Part shown: piece after piece, positions 35,001-43,841 of the stretch
How positions within the stretch are numbered: the stretch's first letter is position 1
Layout: every line of letters starts with the position of its first letter
Assembly (NCBI RefSeq): GCF_002777255.1
Contig: NZ_CP017634.1
Coordinates: 4,228,903 to 4,292,902, forward strand
Reading direction: 5' to 3'
DNA: 64,000 nucleotides
From: Candidatus Formimonas warabiya
GTDB taxonomy: Bacteria; Bacillota; Dehalobacteriia; Dehalobacteriales; Dehalobacteriaceae
The notes under the pieces: model-generated
What the model was told of the DNA's origin: nothing
Databases searched by the model: none
Seen by the model: only the letters and a program-made list of their open reading frames with translations
Made by a program: the position numbers and the translations under genes

Positions 35001-35030
35001 AGAAACCCGGGCATAACATCCCGGGTTTCT
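35001..35030. terminator. Bidirectional hairpin between convergent genes
   Basis: AGAAACCCGGG (35001-35011) pairs with CCCGGGTTTCT (35020-35030). It separates the ABC operon from the convergent aminotransferase gene. Confidence 0.85.
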
Positions 35031-35044
35031 GTCTTACCTGTATC

Positions 35045-36286
35045 TTATAGGGCCTTTTTGATTTTCCCGGCGATACCGGGAATTTTATATGTGGGTATGC
35101 CGCAAATGGCAATGCGGATGCCTTTATTGAGGGCCAGGGCATAGATATGATCCTGGGTCAGTTTTTGGGTGGCCTCGGCGGAATTTGCCGCAGGGATGGT
35201 AATGAAAAATCCGCTGTGGTAGGGAAAGGTATTGAGCCCCACCTCTTGAGCTTCCTCCATGAAGATGCCTGCCCGTTTCGCCATCAACTGCCGGTAGGCG
35301 GCCCGTTCCTGATCAATGGCTTCTTTGAGCTGGGGATTCTTCCACACATCGGCCAGCAGTCTCTGGGCCCCTCTGGTTCCGTTGGACCAGACGCCCCGGT
35401 TGGAGGCAATATTCACCTGAGACAATTCATTGACCACTTCCTGAGAGGAACTCAGTCCGATTAAAGCTCCCGAGCGCATCCCATAAATGAGAAATGATTT
35501 GGACATACTGAAAGCAATGGTCACCAGGATATTCTGGGGAAGATCGTGAAAGAGGCGGAAGAATTTTCTCGTCTCCTCAGGTTCACCGGCAAACTCAATG
35601 TAAGCGATATCCAGCAAAAGGATGATCTTTTTCTGTTGATCCTGGGCGCATTCTTTCATAAAGTCGATGATTTGAACCCAATCCGCATCGGTGACGCTGT
35701 GGCCGGTGGGGTTATGGGCCGGGGTATTAAAGACCACGACGACACGATCTTGTACTTTGAGCAGGGCGCCGGTTTTTTCTTTCAGGCTGTTGATGTTGAA
35801 ACGGTTGTTTTCATCGAAAAGCATGTATGTATCAATGTCCCGCTGGTGTTCATGGGCAATAGTGCGATAGTTTCCCCAGGACCAGTCGGGAATCAGGGCT
35901 TTCTGCCCTTGCTCCAGGTAGTTGAAAAATAAATGCCGGATGGCGCCGGTACCTCCCGGTGTGGCTACGGCCCTGGCAAAGGAATTCTCCGGGAAGTTAC
36001 CCTGGAAAGTCACGTCTATCGCGGCCTGCAAAAAATCCGGCAAGCCCCCGATGGGTGCGTAATTCATCAGTTCTTCCGGTGATATTTGTTTGAAATAATT
36101 CTGCACGGCGGGAAATGAGGCGAATTGTTCCTCCTCGTCATAAATGGCGCCGATGGAAGCATTGACTACCTTTTCTTTGCCGATTGCCGCAATGGCATCA
36201 GTGGCCGCTTTTGAGACGGCGAACACGGGGTCCGGCTTAGCGCCTTTGTTTGCAGCGTGAGAGGCAACCATAAAAGTACTGGACAT
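35045..36286 (-). CDS. Class I/II pyridoxal-phosphate aminotransferase
   Basis: A 413-residue fold type I PLP enzyme. NTPAHNPTGHSV carries the conserved Asn, LLDIAYIEF the Asp that contacts the pyridine nitrogen, and SMSKSFLIYGMRSG the Schiff-base Lys and phosphate-binding residues. ATG 36286 has AAGGAGGG upstream. The overall motif spacing suggests an aromatic or aspartate-type transaminase. The amino-group donor cannot be decided. It is transcribed alone, divergent from guanine deaminase. Confidence 0.88.
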   Translation of the reverse strand: MSSTFMVASHAANKGAKPDPVFAVSKAATDAIAAIGKEKVVNASIGAIYDEEEQFASFPAVQNYFKQISPEELMNYAPIGGLPDFLQAAIDVTFQGNFPENSFARAVATPGGTGAIRHLFFNYLEQGQKALIPDWSWGNYRTIAHEHQRDIDTYMLFDENNRFNINSLKEKTGALLKVQDRVVVVFNTPAHNPTGHSVTDADWVQIIDFMKECAQDQQKKIILLLDIAYIEFAGEPEETRKFFRLFHDLPQNILVTIAFSMSKSFLIYGMRSGALIGLSSSQEVVNELSQVNIASNRGVWSNGTRGAQRLLADVWKNPQLKEAIDQERAAYRQLMAKRAGIFMEEAQEVGLNTFPYHSGFFITIPAANSAEATQKLTQDHIYALALNKGIRIAICGIPTYKIPGIAGKIKKAL

Positions 36287-36588
36287 AATACCCTCCTTCA
36301 TTCTTCTAAAGAATTTTTTATTGTATCGTTTAAAAAATGTAAAATTGGCGGCAACTCCCGGAAAACCGGAGGGCCTTGATGATCTTTATCTAATTATACG
36401 CATATTTCCTAAGGGGCTGCAACTTATTCCGCGATTTTTTTCAATTGTTTTCTGCACCGCCTTTTTTTCCAAAATCCGGCCGGGAAAGGGGACGGCTTTG
36501 TCTTTTTTTGGTACAATAAGGATGGTGCGAAAAAGAAGGGAAAAGAGATCTGTTCATAGGGCGGTATCAACAAAACGGGAGGGCGTTC
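36287..36588. other. Divergent intergenic region
   Basis: It separates two divergent genes. TACAAT-like -10 candidates occur for the minus strand (36320-36325, complement) and plus strand (36512-36517), both without a convincing -35 element. No gene, repeat or RNA motif is recognised. Confidence 0.4.
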
Positions 36589-37851
36589 ATGGAAAAGATA
36601 TTGATCCTGAAGGGAAATATTCTCTTCACGAAAATACCCGAGAGATTAGAGGTTTATCAGCACCATTATCTGGTCGTGATCAATGGAAAGGTAGCAGGGA
36701 TCTATCCGGTGCTGCCCCCAAAATATGAAAATTGTCCTGTGGAAGACTATGGGGACCGGCTCATCATCCCCGGCTTTGTTGATCTCCATTTACATGCCGC
36801 CCAGTTTCCCCAGTGCGGCATGGGGATGACCAAGCAGTTGCTCCAGTGGTTAAATGATTATACCTTTGATTTGGAAAAACAGTTCCAGGATGAAAATTTT
36901 GCCCGGGAAGTTTATCAGCGATTTGCCGATCAACTGATTGCCCATGGTACGCTGAGAGCCTGTATTTTTGCCTCCACATCGACCAAAGGCACGGAAGTAT
37001 TGTTTGACGTGCTGAAAGAAAAAGGCATCGGCGCTTATGTAGGCAAGGTGAATATGGACCGCAATGCGCCGGATTTTATTATTGAGACCACGGAAGACTC
37101 GATCGCAGGGACAGAATACCTGATCGAAAAGTACCGGCACGAGAGATTGGTCAAGCCCATCATCACGCCAAGATTTGCCCCTACCAGCAGCCGGGAACTG
37201 CTGGAGCAGTTGGGCGGCCTGGCCCTGAAATATCATTTGCCCGTCCAATCTCACTTGAGTGAAAATAGAGATGAAATCAATTGGGTACGCCAGCTTTTCC
37301 CTGAGGCCAGAAATTATGCCGATGTCTATCACCGCTATGCTTTGTTTGGTCAGACCCCCACCGTGATGGCCCATGGGATATATTTGGACCGGGAGGAAAT
37401 CGATCTGGTCAAAAGGAATGGCGTGATCCTGGCCCACTGTCCGGATTCCAATCTCAATGTGCAGAGCGGCATCATGCCTTTAAGAAAATATTTAAATGAG
37501 GGGCTCACCTTGGGCCTGGGCAGCGATATCGCCGGGGGCCACAAAATTGCCTTAAATGAGGCCGTCGTCCGGGCCGTCCAATTGTCGAAGCTATTCAGCC
37601 TGGACCACCCCGAATATCAGCCCCTGAGCGTGCCGGAGGCCTTTTATTTGGCTACCAAAGGCGGGGGAGCACTCTTTGGCCGGACGGGAAGCTTTGAAGA
37701 GGGATACGCCTTTGATGCCTTAGTGATTGAAGACGACAGCCTCACCGCGGGCAGATATTGCCTGGCGGACAGGCTGGAAAGGTTTTTGTATATAGGAGAT
37801 GACAGAAATATTTGCGCCCGCTTTGTGGAAGGAGAGAAAATTGGGGATTGA
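36589..37851 (+). CDS. guaD: Guanine deaminase (amidohydrolase family)
   Basis: A 420-residue amidohydrolase. GFVDLHLHAAQFPQCGMGM is the guanine-deaminase form of the HxH motif. SHLSENRDEI, TVMAHGIYL and ILAHCPDSNLNVQSGI hold the next His ligands and substrate contacts, and LGSDIAGG the catalytic Asp. It converts guanine to xanthine and ammonia in purine salvage or use as a nitrogen source. GGGAGGG precedes the ATG. It is monocistronic and followed by the leucine T-box. Confidence 0.92.
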   Translation: MEKILILKGNILFTKIPERLEVYQHHYLVVINGKVAGIYPVLPPKYENCPVEDYGDRLIIPGFVDLHLHAAQFPQCGMGMTKQLLQWLNDYTFDLEKQFQDENFAREVYQRFADQLIAHGTLRACIFASTSTKGTEVLFDVLKEKGIGAYVGKVNMDRNAPDFIIETTEDSIAGTEYLIEKYRHERLVKPIITPRFAPTSSRELLEQLGGLALKYHLPVQSHLSENRDEINWVRQLFPEARNYADVYHRYALFGQTPTVMAHGIYLDREEIDLVKRNGVILAHCPDSNLNVQSGIMPLRKYLNEGLTLGLGSDIAGGHKIALNEAVVRAVQLSKLFSLDHPEYQPLSVPEAFYLATKGGGALFGRTGSFEEGYAFDALVIEDDSLTAGRYCLADRLERFLYIGDDRNICARFVEGEKIGD

Positions 37852-37889
37852 CTTCGGTGGGTTTTTGTTTTATAACTATAGTAATATCG

Positions 37890-38140
37890 TTGAAAGTGAT
37901 GACTGGAAATAGTAGAAATCTAACGGATTCTCAGAGAGCCGGTGTTTGGTGCGAACCGGTAATTTGGCAGGTTTTGAACTCGTCCAGGAACTGCAGCCCG
38001 ACAATGTAGGGTGCGCCGGATTTCCCCCGTTACAGGGATAGATGGTGATGGCCGTCGAAAAGGGGATTCATTTTGAATCAATTAGAGTGGTACCGCGAGT
38101 AAAACCTCGTCTCTGTAAACAAGAGACGGGGTTTTTTTAT
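37890..38140 (+). promoter_or_regulatory. T-box riboswitch, leucine specifier (CTC)
   Basis: The order of elements is standard. A stem I base with AGTGATGACTGG (37895-37906) is followed by the AGAGAGCC distal bulge (37933-37940) and the loop TTTGGTGCGAACCGG. The specifier segment TGAACTCGTCCAGGAAC gives CTC at 37979-37981. The T-box sequence AGAGTGGTACCGCG lies at 38084-38097. A terminator follows (38103-38114 with 38122-38133, then seven T). CTC codes for Leu, which agrees with the following leuA. Uncharged tRNA-Leu should stabilise the antiterminator. Confidence 0.92.
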
Positions 38141-38168
38141 AAAAAAAATGAAAAGGAGGTTTTTTTCC

Positions 38169-39749
38169 ATGAGCAGGCGGATTTTGGTATTGGATACAAC
38201 TTTAAGGGATGGGGAGCAGGTGCCGGGAGCCAAACTAAACCTTTATCAAAAGCTGGAAATTGCCCGCCAGTTGCAGGCATTGCAGGTGGATATCATTGAA
38301 GCAGGCTTTCCTTCTTCTTCCCGGGGGGATTTTCAGGCTGTGAAGGAAATTGCCCAGAGTATCAAAGACGGCCCGGTGATTACCGCCTTGGCCCGGGCGG
38401 TAAAAAGCGATATTGATGCGGTCTATGAAAGCGTCAAACATGCCCAAAGGCCGCTGATCCATATCGTATTGGGGACATCGGACATCCATGTGGACAAAAA
38501 ACTGAACCGGTCCAAGGAAGACGTTTTAAAAATGGGTGTGGACGCCGTGAAATATGCCCGGTCCCTGCTGCCGGAAGTGCAGTATTCTACAGAGGATGCG
38601 TCCAGAACAGATTTTGAATATTTGTGGAAAACCATTGAGGAGGTGGTCCGGGCCGGCGCCACCATGATCAATATTCCGGATACCGTAGGGTATGCCGTTC
38701 CGGAAGAGTTTGGGGCCTTGATCGGCAAAATCAACTACCGGCTCAAGAATTTAAACGAGCAAGTCATTTTAAGCGTACATTGCCATAATGATTTGGGCCT
38801 GGCTACTGCCAATACCCTGATAGCGGTAAAAAACGGAGCGGATAAAGTAGAGTGCACCATCAACGGTCTGGGGGAAAGGGCAGGCAATGCCGCTCTGGAA
38901 GAAGTGGTGATGGGGATCAAAATCCGCCCGGACTATTATGGGGCCCATACCAACGTAGCGACCAGGGAGATTTCCAAAACCTCCAAGCTGGTGAGCAGCA
39001 TGACCGGTTTGGACGTCCAGGTCAATAAAGCTTTGACCGGGGAAAATGCCTTTGCCCATTCTTCCGGAATTCATCAGGACGGTTTGCTGAAATCCCGGGA
39101 TGTTTATGAGATCATTAACCCGGAAGATGTGGGCGTGGAAAGCATGGAAATGATCTTAACGGCCCGGTCGGGACGCCATGCTTTTAAGAATGCGGTGGAA
39201 AACTTAGGGTACAGGTGCAATGACGACCAGGATTTTGAAAATCTTTTTGCCAAATTCCTGGAATTGGCGGACCGGAAGAAAGAGGTTTACAACCATGATA
39301 TTTATTATCTCATGGGAAAATATCAGGAGGAGAAGGGGAAAGATCCCCAGGCCGGACAACAATTGCCCGGGTGCGATCTTTATGAACTGGTTTCCTTCCA
39401 GGTCGTGAGCAACGATATCTTTCCCACGGCCACGGTGAAACTGAGGAAAGGCCAGGAGATTTACAAGCACAGTGAAGTGGGGGACGGCCCCATCGACGCC
39501 TTATATTCCGCCATCAAAAACATCTCTGATCTGGATATTGTCTTGAAAGAATATAAAATCAGCAGCCTTTCCCGGGGCATGGAAGCGCTGGGACGGGTCA
39601 ATATCAAAATATCCCTGGGGGATAAAATATACAGCGCCCGGGGTATCGATACGGATATTATCAAGGCCAGTGCCATCGCTTTTGTCAATGGAATTAACTT
39701 GATTCTCCTGGAAAATTTGGCCCCAAACAATGGGCTTGATCTGAATTAA
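38169..39749 (+). CDS. leuA: 2-isopropylmalate synthase
   Basis: A 526-residue enzyme that condenses acetyl-CoA and 2-oxoisovalerate, the first committed step of leucine synthesis. [12 protein letters not shown] starts the TIM barrel with the metal Asp and catalytic Arg. HCHNDLGLA gives the metal His residues, and HSSGIHQDG lies in the linker. The C-terminal regulatory domain (about 390-520) is the site of leucine feedback. ATG 38169 follows AAGGAGGT at 38153-38160. The leucine-type T-box upstream argues against citramalate synthase. No other leu genes are in the window. Confidence 0.93.
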   Translation: MSRRILVLDTTLRDGEQVPGAKLNLYQKLEIARQLQALQVDIIEAGFPSSSRGDFQAVKEIAQSIKDGPVITALARAVKSDIDAVYESVKHAQRPLIHIVLGTSDIHVDKKLNRSKEDVLKMGVDAVKYARSLLPEVQYSTEDASRTDFEYLWKTIEEVVRAGATMINIPDTVGYAVPEEFGALIGKINYRLKNLNEQVILSVHCHNDLGLATANTLIAVKNGADKVECTINGLGERAGNAALEEVVMGIKIRPDYYGAHTNVATREISKTSKLVSSMTGLDVQVNKALTGENAFAHSSGIHQDGLLKSRDVYEIINPEDVGVESMEMILTARSGRHAFKNAVENLGYRCNDDQDFENLFAKFLELADRKKEVYNHDIYYLMGKYQEEKGKDPQAGQQLPGCDLYELVSFQVVSNDIFPTATVKLRKGQEIYKHSEVGDGPIDALYSAIKNISDLDIVLKEYKISSLSRGMEALGRVNIKISLGDKIYSARGIDTDIIKASAIAFVNGINLILLENLAPNNGLDLN

Positions 39750-40088
39750 GCAAAGGCAGCTTCTTCACCAGGAAGAGGCTGCCTTTGGTATGAATAAAGC
39801 CGGTTTTTTACTATATCAGAATTTATAAGTTTTTATGGATATCAGCAAGTAAGGAGATATGGATTTAATAGGTTTATCCGGTACCCGGATCACGAAAAGC
39901 CCTTTGGGCTTTTTTATTTGTGTATCAGGTTGATAGGGATGATGGTAATCATAAAAATAATTACCTGCCGGGTCAAGAATGAATGCTTATTTTATGGTAA
40001 TATTATGATAAAAATAGCAATGCTGGAAACTTTTGCGGGTGTTATGTGGTCTAAATAATCAAACGATACCGGGAGGGAGAAATGAAAG
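39750..40088 (+). other. Intergenic region with two hairpins and a possible small transcript
   Basis: CAAAGGCAGCTTCTTC (39751-39766) pairs with 39771-39787 and is the likely leuA terminator, although its T-run is poor. Further on, ATCCGG/CCGGAT (39876-39890) is followed immediately by AAAAGCCC-TTT-GGGCTTTTTT (39895-39915), a clear intrinsic terminator. Nothing coding ends there, so a short RNA or an attenuated leader of the next gene may be present. No known riboswitch class was recognised. Confidence 0.5.
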
Positions 40089-42218
40089 ATGAAAAAGACT
40101 TTAGGGATCCTGTTGCTGGTGGGGTTGATTTTGGGCATCATGCCGCTGGTCTCTTTGGCTCAAGAGCAGGGCAGCCAAAAGATTCAACTGGAAAAAGCCA
40201 TTGAGATTGCCAAAAGTATTTTCTCAATTCCTCAAGGATATGATCAATTTGACTCATCCTATGATCAAGACGAATTTATCAATATCTGGGTTCTCCGCTG
40301 GTCCGACAGCAAAGGTGATGGCAGAGTCACGGTCAGGGTTGATGCCGGCTCCGGTGAAATAGCCGGATACAGCGCGTACAGCCTTGCGGACGATGAGGCG
40401 AAATACGGCAGCATCCCGAAAATATCCCGCACAGAGGGAGAGAAAATTGCCTTGGACTTTCTCAAGAAGGCGGCTCCCTCGAAAGTAAATCAAGTGACCT
40501 TAGAGCCCGCTGACAGTTTATACAATAACGCATCTGCTTATCATGAGTACAACTTTACCCGCACCATCAACGGCATAGAATACCCGGCCAATAATATCAG
40601 TGTGCAAGTGAACGGACAAACCGGCCAAGTGCGCCGTTTTGACGTGGAATGGGAAAACACAAATGTGGCTCCGATCGTACCCAAGCTGACCAGAGAGGAT
40701 GGGGAAAAGATTTTCCGGGAAAAATTCGGTTTTGAACTGCAGTATTTTTTGCCTGCTTCAGACGGGAAAACTGCCAAACCAATAATGCTGGTTTATGCCC
40801 TCGACAACCCTTTTGAGGTTACCATTGATGCGACCAACGGAGCGGTGGTAGAGGATGATGATTACGGTCTTTATGATGAGAAGAATGGTATGGGGGGTAT
40901 GATAGAAGAGGAAGAGCCGGCATACAGCACCGAAAATAAAGCATTGGAACCCTTCGAACAAAAAATTGCCGATGAATTAAAAGAACTGATTCCCCGGGAG
41001 CAGGCTTTAGAAATTGCCCAAAAAGCAGCCAACATTCCCGCCAATTATCCATTACTTTCTTCCAGCCTCAATGGGAATGGGGATTTTCCGGAGTCGAGGG
41101 TCTGGTCTTTTGACTGGGAACTGCTAGGGAAAAACTATTATGGCTGGGCCAGTGCGGAAGTAGATGCCAAGACAGGGAAAGTGTTGGCTTTTAGCCAGAA
41201 GGAAAAATTGCCCGAAGAGGAAACGAGGCCCCTGAAAATAAAAACCAAAGCCGAGGCGGAAAAAGCGGCACTGGATTTCTTACAGGCTGGTTATCCTGAG
41301 GCGGTAGGGAATCTGCGCTTACAAATTGGCAACGATGAGTTGGGACCTGAGGAGGCGGGGGATAAAAACAATAAACCGTCCTATTCCTTCCGTTACGAAC
41401 GTCTGGTGAATAACATTCCTTTTAGACAGGACTATGTTTCCGCCACGGTAGACAGCTATACAGGCAAAGTCAGCCGTTTTCGCATTCATTTTTTAGACCT
41501 GGATTTTCCCGAGGCGAAGGACCTGATCGACAAAGATCAGTTTACCGCAGACTTTTTAGCCCAAAATCAAATGATATTGCTTTATACCAAAGATCAACAA
41601 AAGAATTTGCACTTAGTCTATAAGCTGGCTCCTCTGGAGAGCTATCATTTCCATGCCCAAAACGGTCAAATGATCGGTTATGACGGAGAACCGGTGAAAG
41701 AGAGGCAGCGGACGGAGATTACCGATATTAAAGGCCACTGGGCGGAGCAAGACATTAACACTTTAGACCAAATGGGTTTATTGCATTACGAAAACGGCCT
41801 TTTTCACCCGGACGGAGAAATCAGTCAGGCCGAGGTCATAAAAGCTTTGGTAAAATCAACAAACAGCTACTATGGGGATGCGGCAGAAGGTAACTGGTAC
41901 GATACTTATTACCGGGAGGCGAAACAGTCAGGCCTGATCACGGAAAAAGAAATAAATCCCCAGGCCCCGGTGACCAGAGAAGAACTGGCCAAGTTTATGA
42001 CCCGGGCCATGGGGGGAGAAAAGTTTGCCGCGTTAAATATCTATAAGATCGATTTTAAAGACGGGACAAAAGTTTCCCCGGGGTATGCCGGCTACGTGGC
42101 GATTGTCCATGGGCTGGGGATCATGACCGGAGACGGATCCAGCTTTAACCCCCGGGCAAAGCTGCTTAAAGGGGAAGCCTGCGCCGTGCTGATCCGGTAT
42201 TTAAAAACAGAAAAATAA
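40089..42218 (+). CDS. S-layer-homology protein with YcdB/YcdC-type PepSY-like repeats
   Basis: A 709-residue exported protein. It has a signal peptide (1-24, ending SLA) and two related copies of a YcdB/YcdC-like module (about 30-265 and 290-520; compare LEKAIEIAKSIFSIPQGYD with REQALEIAQKAANIPANYP). SLH repeats form the C-terminus (about 545-705; DIKGHWAEQDINTLDQMGLL and VAIVHGLGIMTGDGSSFNP), which would bind pyruvylated secondary wall polymer. It is probably a surface protein; PepSY-like modules often modulate peptidases. No catalytic motif is seen. Confidence 0.87.
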   Translation: MKKTLGILLLVGLILGIMPLVSLAQEQGSQKIQLEKAIEIAKSIFSIPQGYDQFDSSYDQDEFINIWVLRWSDSKGDGRVTVRVDAGSGEIAGYSAYSLADDEAKYGSIPKISRTEGEKIALDFLKKAAPSKVNQVTLEPADSLYNNASAYHEYNFTRTINGIEYPANNISVQVNGQTGQVRRFDVEWENTNVAPIVPKLTREDGEKIFREKFGFELQYFLPASDGKTAKPIMLVYALDNPFEVTIDATNGAVVEDDDYGLYDEKNGMGGMIEEEEPAYSTENKALEPFEQKIADELKELIPREQALEIAQKAANIPANYPLLSSSLNGNGDFPESRVWSFDWELLGKNYYGWASAEVDAKTGKVLAFSQKEKLPEEETRPLKIKTKAEAEKAALDFLQAGYPEAVGNLRLQIGNDELGPEEAGDKNNKPSYSFRYERLVNNIPFRQDYVSATVDSYTGKVSRFRIHFLDLDFPEAKDLIDKDQFTADFLAQNQMILLYTKDQQKNLHLVYKLAPLESYHFHAQNGQMIGYDGEPVKERQRTEITDIKGHWAEQDINTLDQMGLLHYENGLFHPDGEISQAEVIKALVKSTNSYYGDAAEGNWYDTYYREAKQSGLITEKEINPQAPVTREELAKFMTRAMGGEKFAALNIYKIDFKDGTKVSPGYAGYVAIVHGLGIMTGDGSSFNPRAKLLKGEACAVLIRYLKTEK

Positions 42219-42353
42219 TAGACCGGAAGATACTCTGGGGGCCACCGGTGCCACTCCGGAATGTGCCCCCTTCTGTGGTGTGGTTAAGGAAGGGTGGATT
42301 TGATCCCTAATCATGATATAATAGAGAAGAAAGTTGAAAACCATTTCTTAATT

Positions 42354-42470
42354 AAGGAGAGACGGCAAATATGGGCATCTATTTCATTCGTCTGCGTTAA
42401 TGGGAGGTACAGACCATTTAGGCTCAGCTCATGATTAATTAGGGTGGGCTTATTTGACTGTACCTTTTTT
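42354..42470 (+). promoter_or_regulatory. Translational/transcriptional attenuator before the rRNA methyltransferase
   Basis: AAGGAGA (42354-42360) serves a nine-codon leader peptide. Right after its stop, AGGTACAG (42405-42412) can pair with CTGTACCT (42458-42465). Inside this, TAGGCTCA pairs with TGGGCTTA, two G-U pairs included. Five more T follow, which makes an intrinsic terminator. GTCTG within the leader (42390-42394) can instead pair with CAGAC (42410-42414). A ribosome stalled near codons 7-9 would cover the 5' arm of the terminator and allow read-through. This logic matches macrolide-inducible erm-type attenuators. Confidence 0.65.
42371..42400 (+). CDS. Leader peptide MGIYFIRLR (putative ribosome-stalling peptide)
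   Basis: Nine codons with a good ribosome site ten bases upstream and a TAA stop. The C-terminal Arg-Leu-Arg equals the stalling motif of ErmDL-class leaders, at which macrolide-bound ribosomes arrest, and the start MGI resembles ErmCL. It stands directly before a terminator hairpin and the RlmA-type rRNA methyltransferase. The peptide itself should have no function besides sensing the drug-bound ribosome. Confidence 0.65.
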   Translation: MGIYFIRLR

Positions 42471-42506
42471 CATTCACGTATTACGAATGGAATGAGGTGC
42501 TTTTTT

Positions 42507-43376
42507 ATGTCCAAAAACATTGACCTCTTGGCGGCACATGAGGATCTTTTTCGCTGTCCCATCTGTGCCGGTAAAATGAAACTGATGCATGAAAAGAGCT
42601 TAATCTGTACCAATCGTCATTGTTTCGACCTGGCTAAGCAGGGCTATGTCAATCTGCTGTCCCGTGCCGTGCAGACAAAATACGGCAGGCGCATGTTTGC
42701 TTCCAGAAGATTGATGTGCAGAAGGGGATTTTTTGATCCGTTGTATACAAAAATCAGTAAATTGATCCTCAACCAAGCTGAATCCCGGAGAGAAACGATA
42801 AAAATATTGGATACCGGATGCGGCGAAGGGTCTCTTTTAGCCAAGATACAGGAAAAAATAACACAAAGCTCAGAAATAGATCATTTAGGGGTAGGATTGG
42901 ATATTTCCAAAGAGGGGATTGTGATGGCAGCGCAGGAATATGCCGATAAAATTTGGTGCGTGGGGGATCTGGCCCGGGCTCCCTTTGCCGGTCAGCAATT
43001 CCATGTCCTGCTCAACATTCTAGCGCCGGCAAACTATGCCGAATTTGAGAGAATGCTTTCTCGTGACGGTCAGGTGATTAAGGTGATTCCGGAGAAGGGT
43101 TATCTACAGGAGTTAAGGGACGTTTTTTATGAACAATGTGATCGGGAGCCTGATTCATCCGGCAACACCCAAGCGCTTTTTAAAAGCAGGTTTAAACTTC
43201 TGGACATGGAACGGGTTCAATACCGTGTCGCTTTGGATCATACCCGGATGGAACCCCTGGTCCATATGACTCCTTTAGCGTGGGGAGCAACGGAAGAGCG
43301 CTTAGTAAAAGCTCTCCAAGCGAATTTGCGGGATGTCACCATAGATTTAACTATCCTGCTGGGAAAGAAGGACTAG
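42507..43376 (+). CDS. 23S rRNA (guanine-N1)-methyltransferase, RlmA/TlrB family
   Basis: A 289-residue SAM-dependent methyltransferase. An N-terminal zinc-binding segment (FRCPIC, then CTNRHCFD) is typical of RlmA, followed by FDLAKQGYVNLL. The Rossmann motif ILDTGCGEGSLL (about 98-109) binds SAM, and VLLNILAPANYAEFERML matches motif IV of this family. Gram-positive members (RlmAII/TlrB) methylate G748 in the macrolide-binding exit tunnel; RlmAI methylates G745. ATG 42507 follows GAGGTG at 42494-42499. The macrolide-type leader upstream favours a role in antibiotic tolerance. Confidence 0.87.
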   Translation: MSKNIDLLAAHEDLFRCPICAGKMKLMHEKSLICTNRHCFDLAKQGYVNLLSRAVQTKYGRRMFASRRLMCRRGFFDPLYTKISKLILNQAESRRETIKILDTGCGEGSLLAKIQEKITQSSEIDHLGVGLDISKEGIVMAAQEYADKIWCVGDLARAPFAGQQFHVLLNILAPANYAEFERMLSRDGQVIKVIPEKGYLQELRDVFYEQCDREPDSSGNTQALFKSRFKLLDMERVQYRVALDHTRMEPLVHMTPLAWGATEERLVKALQANLRDVTIDLTILLGKKD

Positions 43377-43398
43377 CCCGGCTCAATGATTGCTAGAG

Positions 43399-43431
43399 GG
43401 CTTCAATCAATCCATGATTGAAGCCTTTTTC
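43399..43431. terminator. Hairpin terminator of the rRNA methyltransferase gene
   Basis: GGCTTCAATCA (43399-43409) pairs with TGATTGAAGCC (43415-43425), followed by TTTTTC. The stop codon of the convergent DUF3021 gene lies inside it. Confidence 0.9.
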
Positions 43432-43838
43432 TTTTCTAGTTTGTCATTATACAGGATCATCTGCCTGTACCATACGCTAGCCAAAAGGAAGCTCAAAATT
43501 TCAGCCATGATAAAAGAAACAATCCACCTGTAATAATTAAATGCACATGACGATGTGATGAAGTCAAATATTCCCACTACCGCCATTAATACGGCCACGA
43601 CTATAAAATTGGAAATAAAGCCGGCAATGGGTTTTCTTTTAAATCGAATGAATACATGGAAAAGGACAAACAAAGAGATTGTACCGATCAAAGCGCCTTT
43701 TGTCATGCTTTCAAATAATTCCGGCACACTTACTGTGTTTTCGTGCTCCACTACCGTCTCTATAATTTTGATCACCAGCCCTATGAAGGCGGAAAAAAAA
43801 CCATTTATCAGATAAATTCCAAGCCTGTTCATGAACAT
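43407..43838 (-). CDS. DUF3021 family membrane protein
   Basis: A 143-residue protein with four hydrophobic helices (about 10-27, 47-66, 75-95 and 105-125) and a charged C-terminus, as in DUF3021. These proteins are regularly encoded next to LytTR regulators and are thought to act as membrane partners that modulate them. It starts three bases after the LytTR stop codon, so the two are one operon. Its 3' end lies within the convergent terminator. Confidence 0.85.
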   Translation of the reverse strand: MFMNRLGIYLINGFFSAFIGLVIKIIETVVEHENTVSVPELFESMTKGALIGTISLFVLFHVFIRFKRKPIAGFISNFIVVAVLMAVVGIFDFITSSCAFNYYRWIVSFIMAEILSFLLASVWYRQMILYNDKLEKKKASIMD

Positions 43839-43841
43839 CCC

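Noticed and set aside
36321..36728. A 135-codon plus-strand frame overlapping the start of guanine deaminase
   Set aside because: It overlaps the well-supported guaD start in another frame, has no recognisable domain and starts inside the divergent promoter region.
42237..42272. GGGGGC...GCCCCC dyad after the SLH protein gene as a terminator
   Set aside because: The stem is short with a long loop and has no T-run; it may be a weak terminator but cannot be supported.
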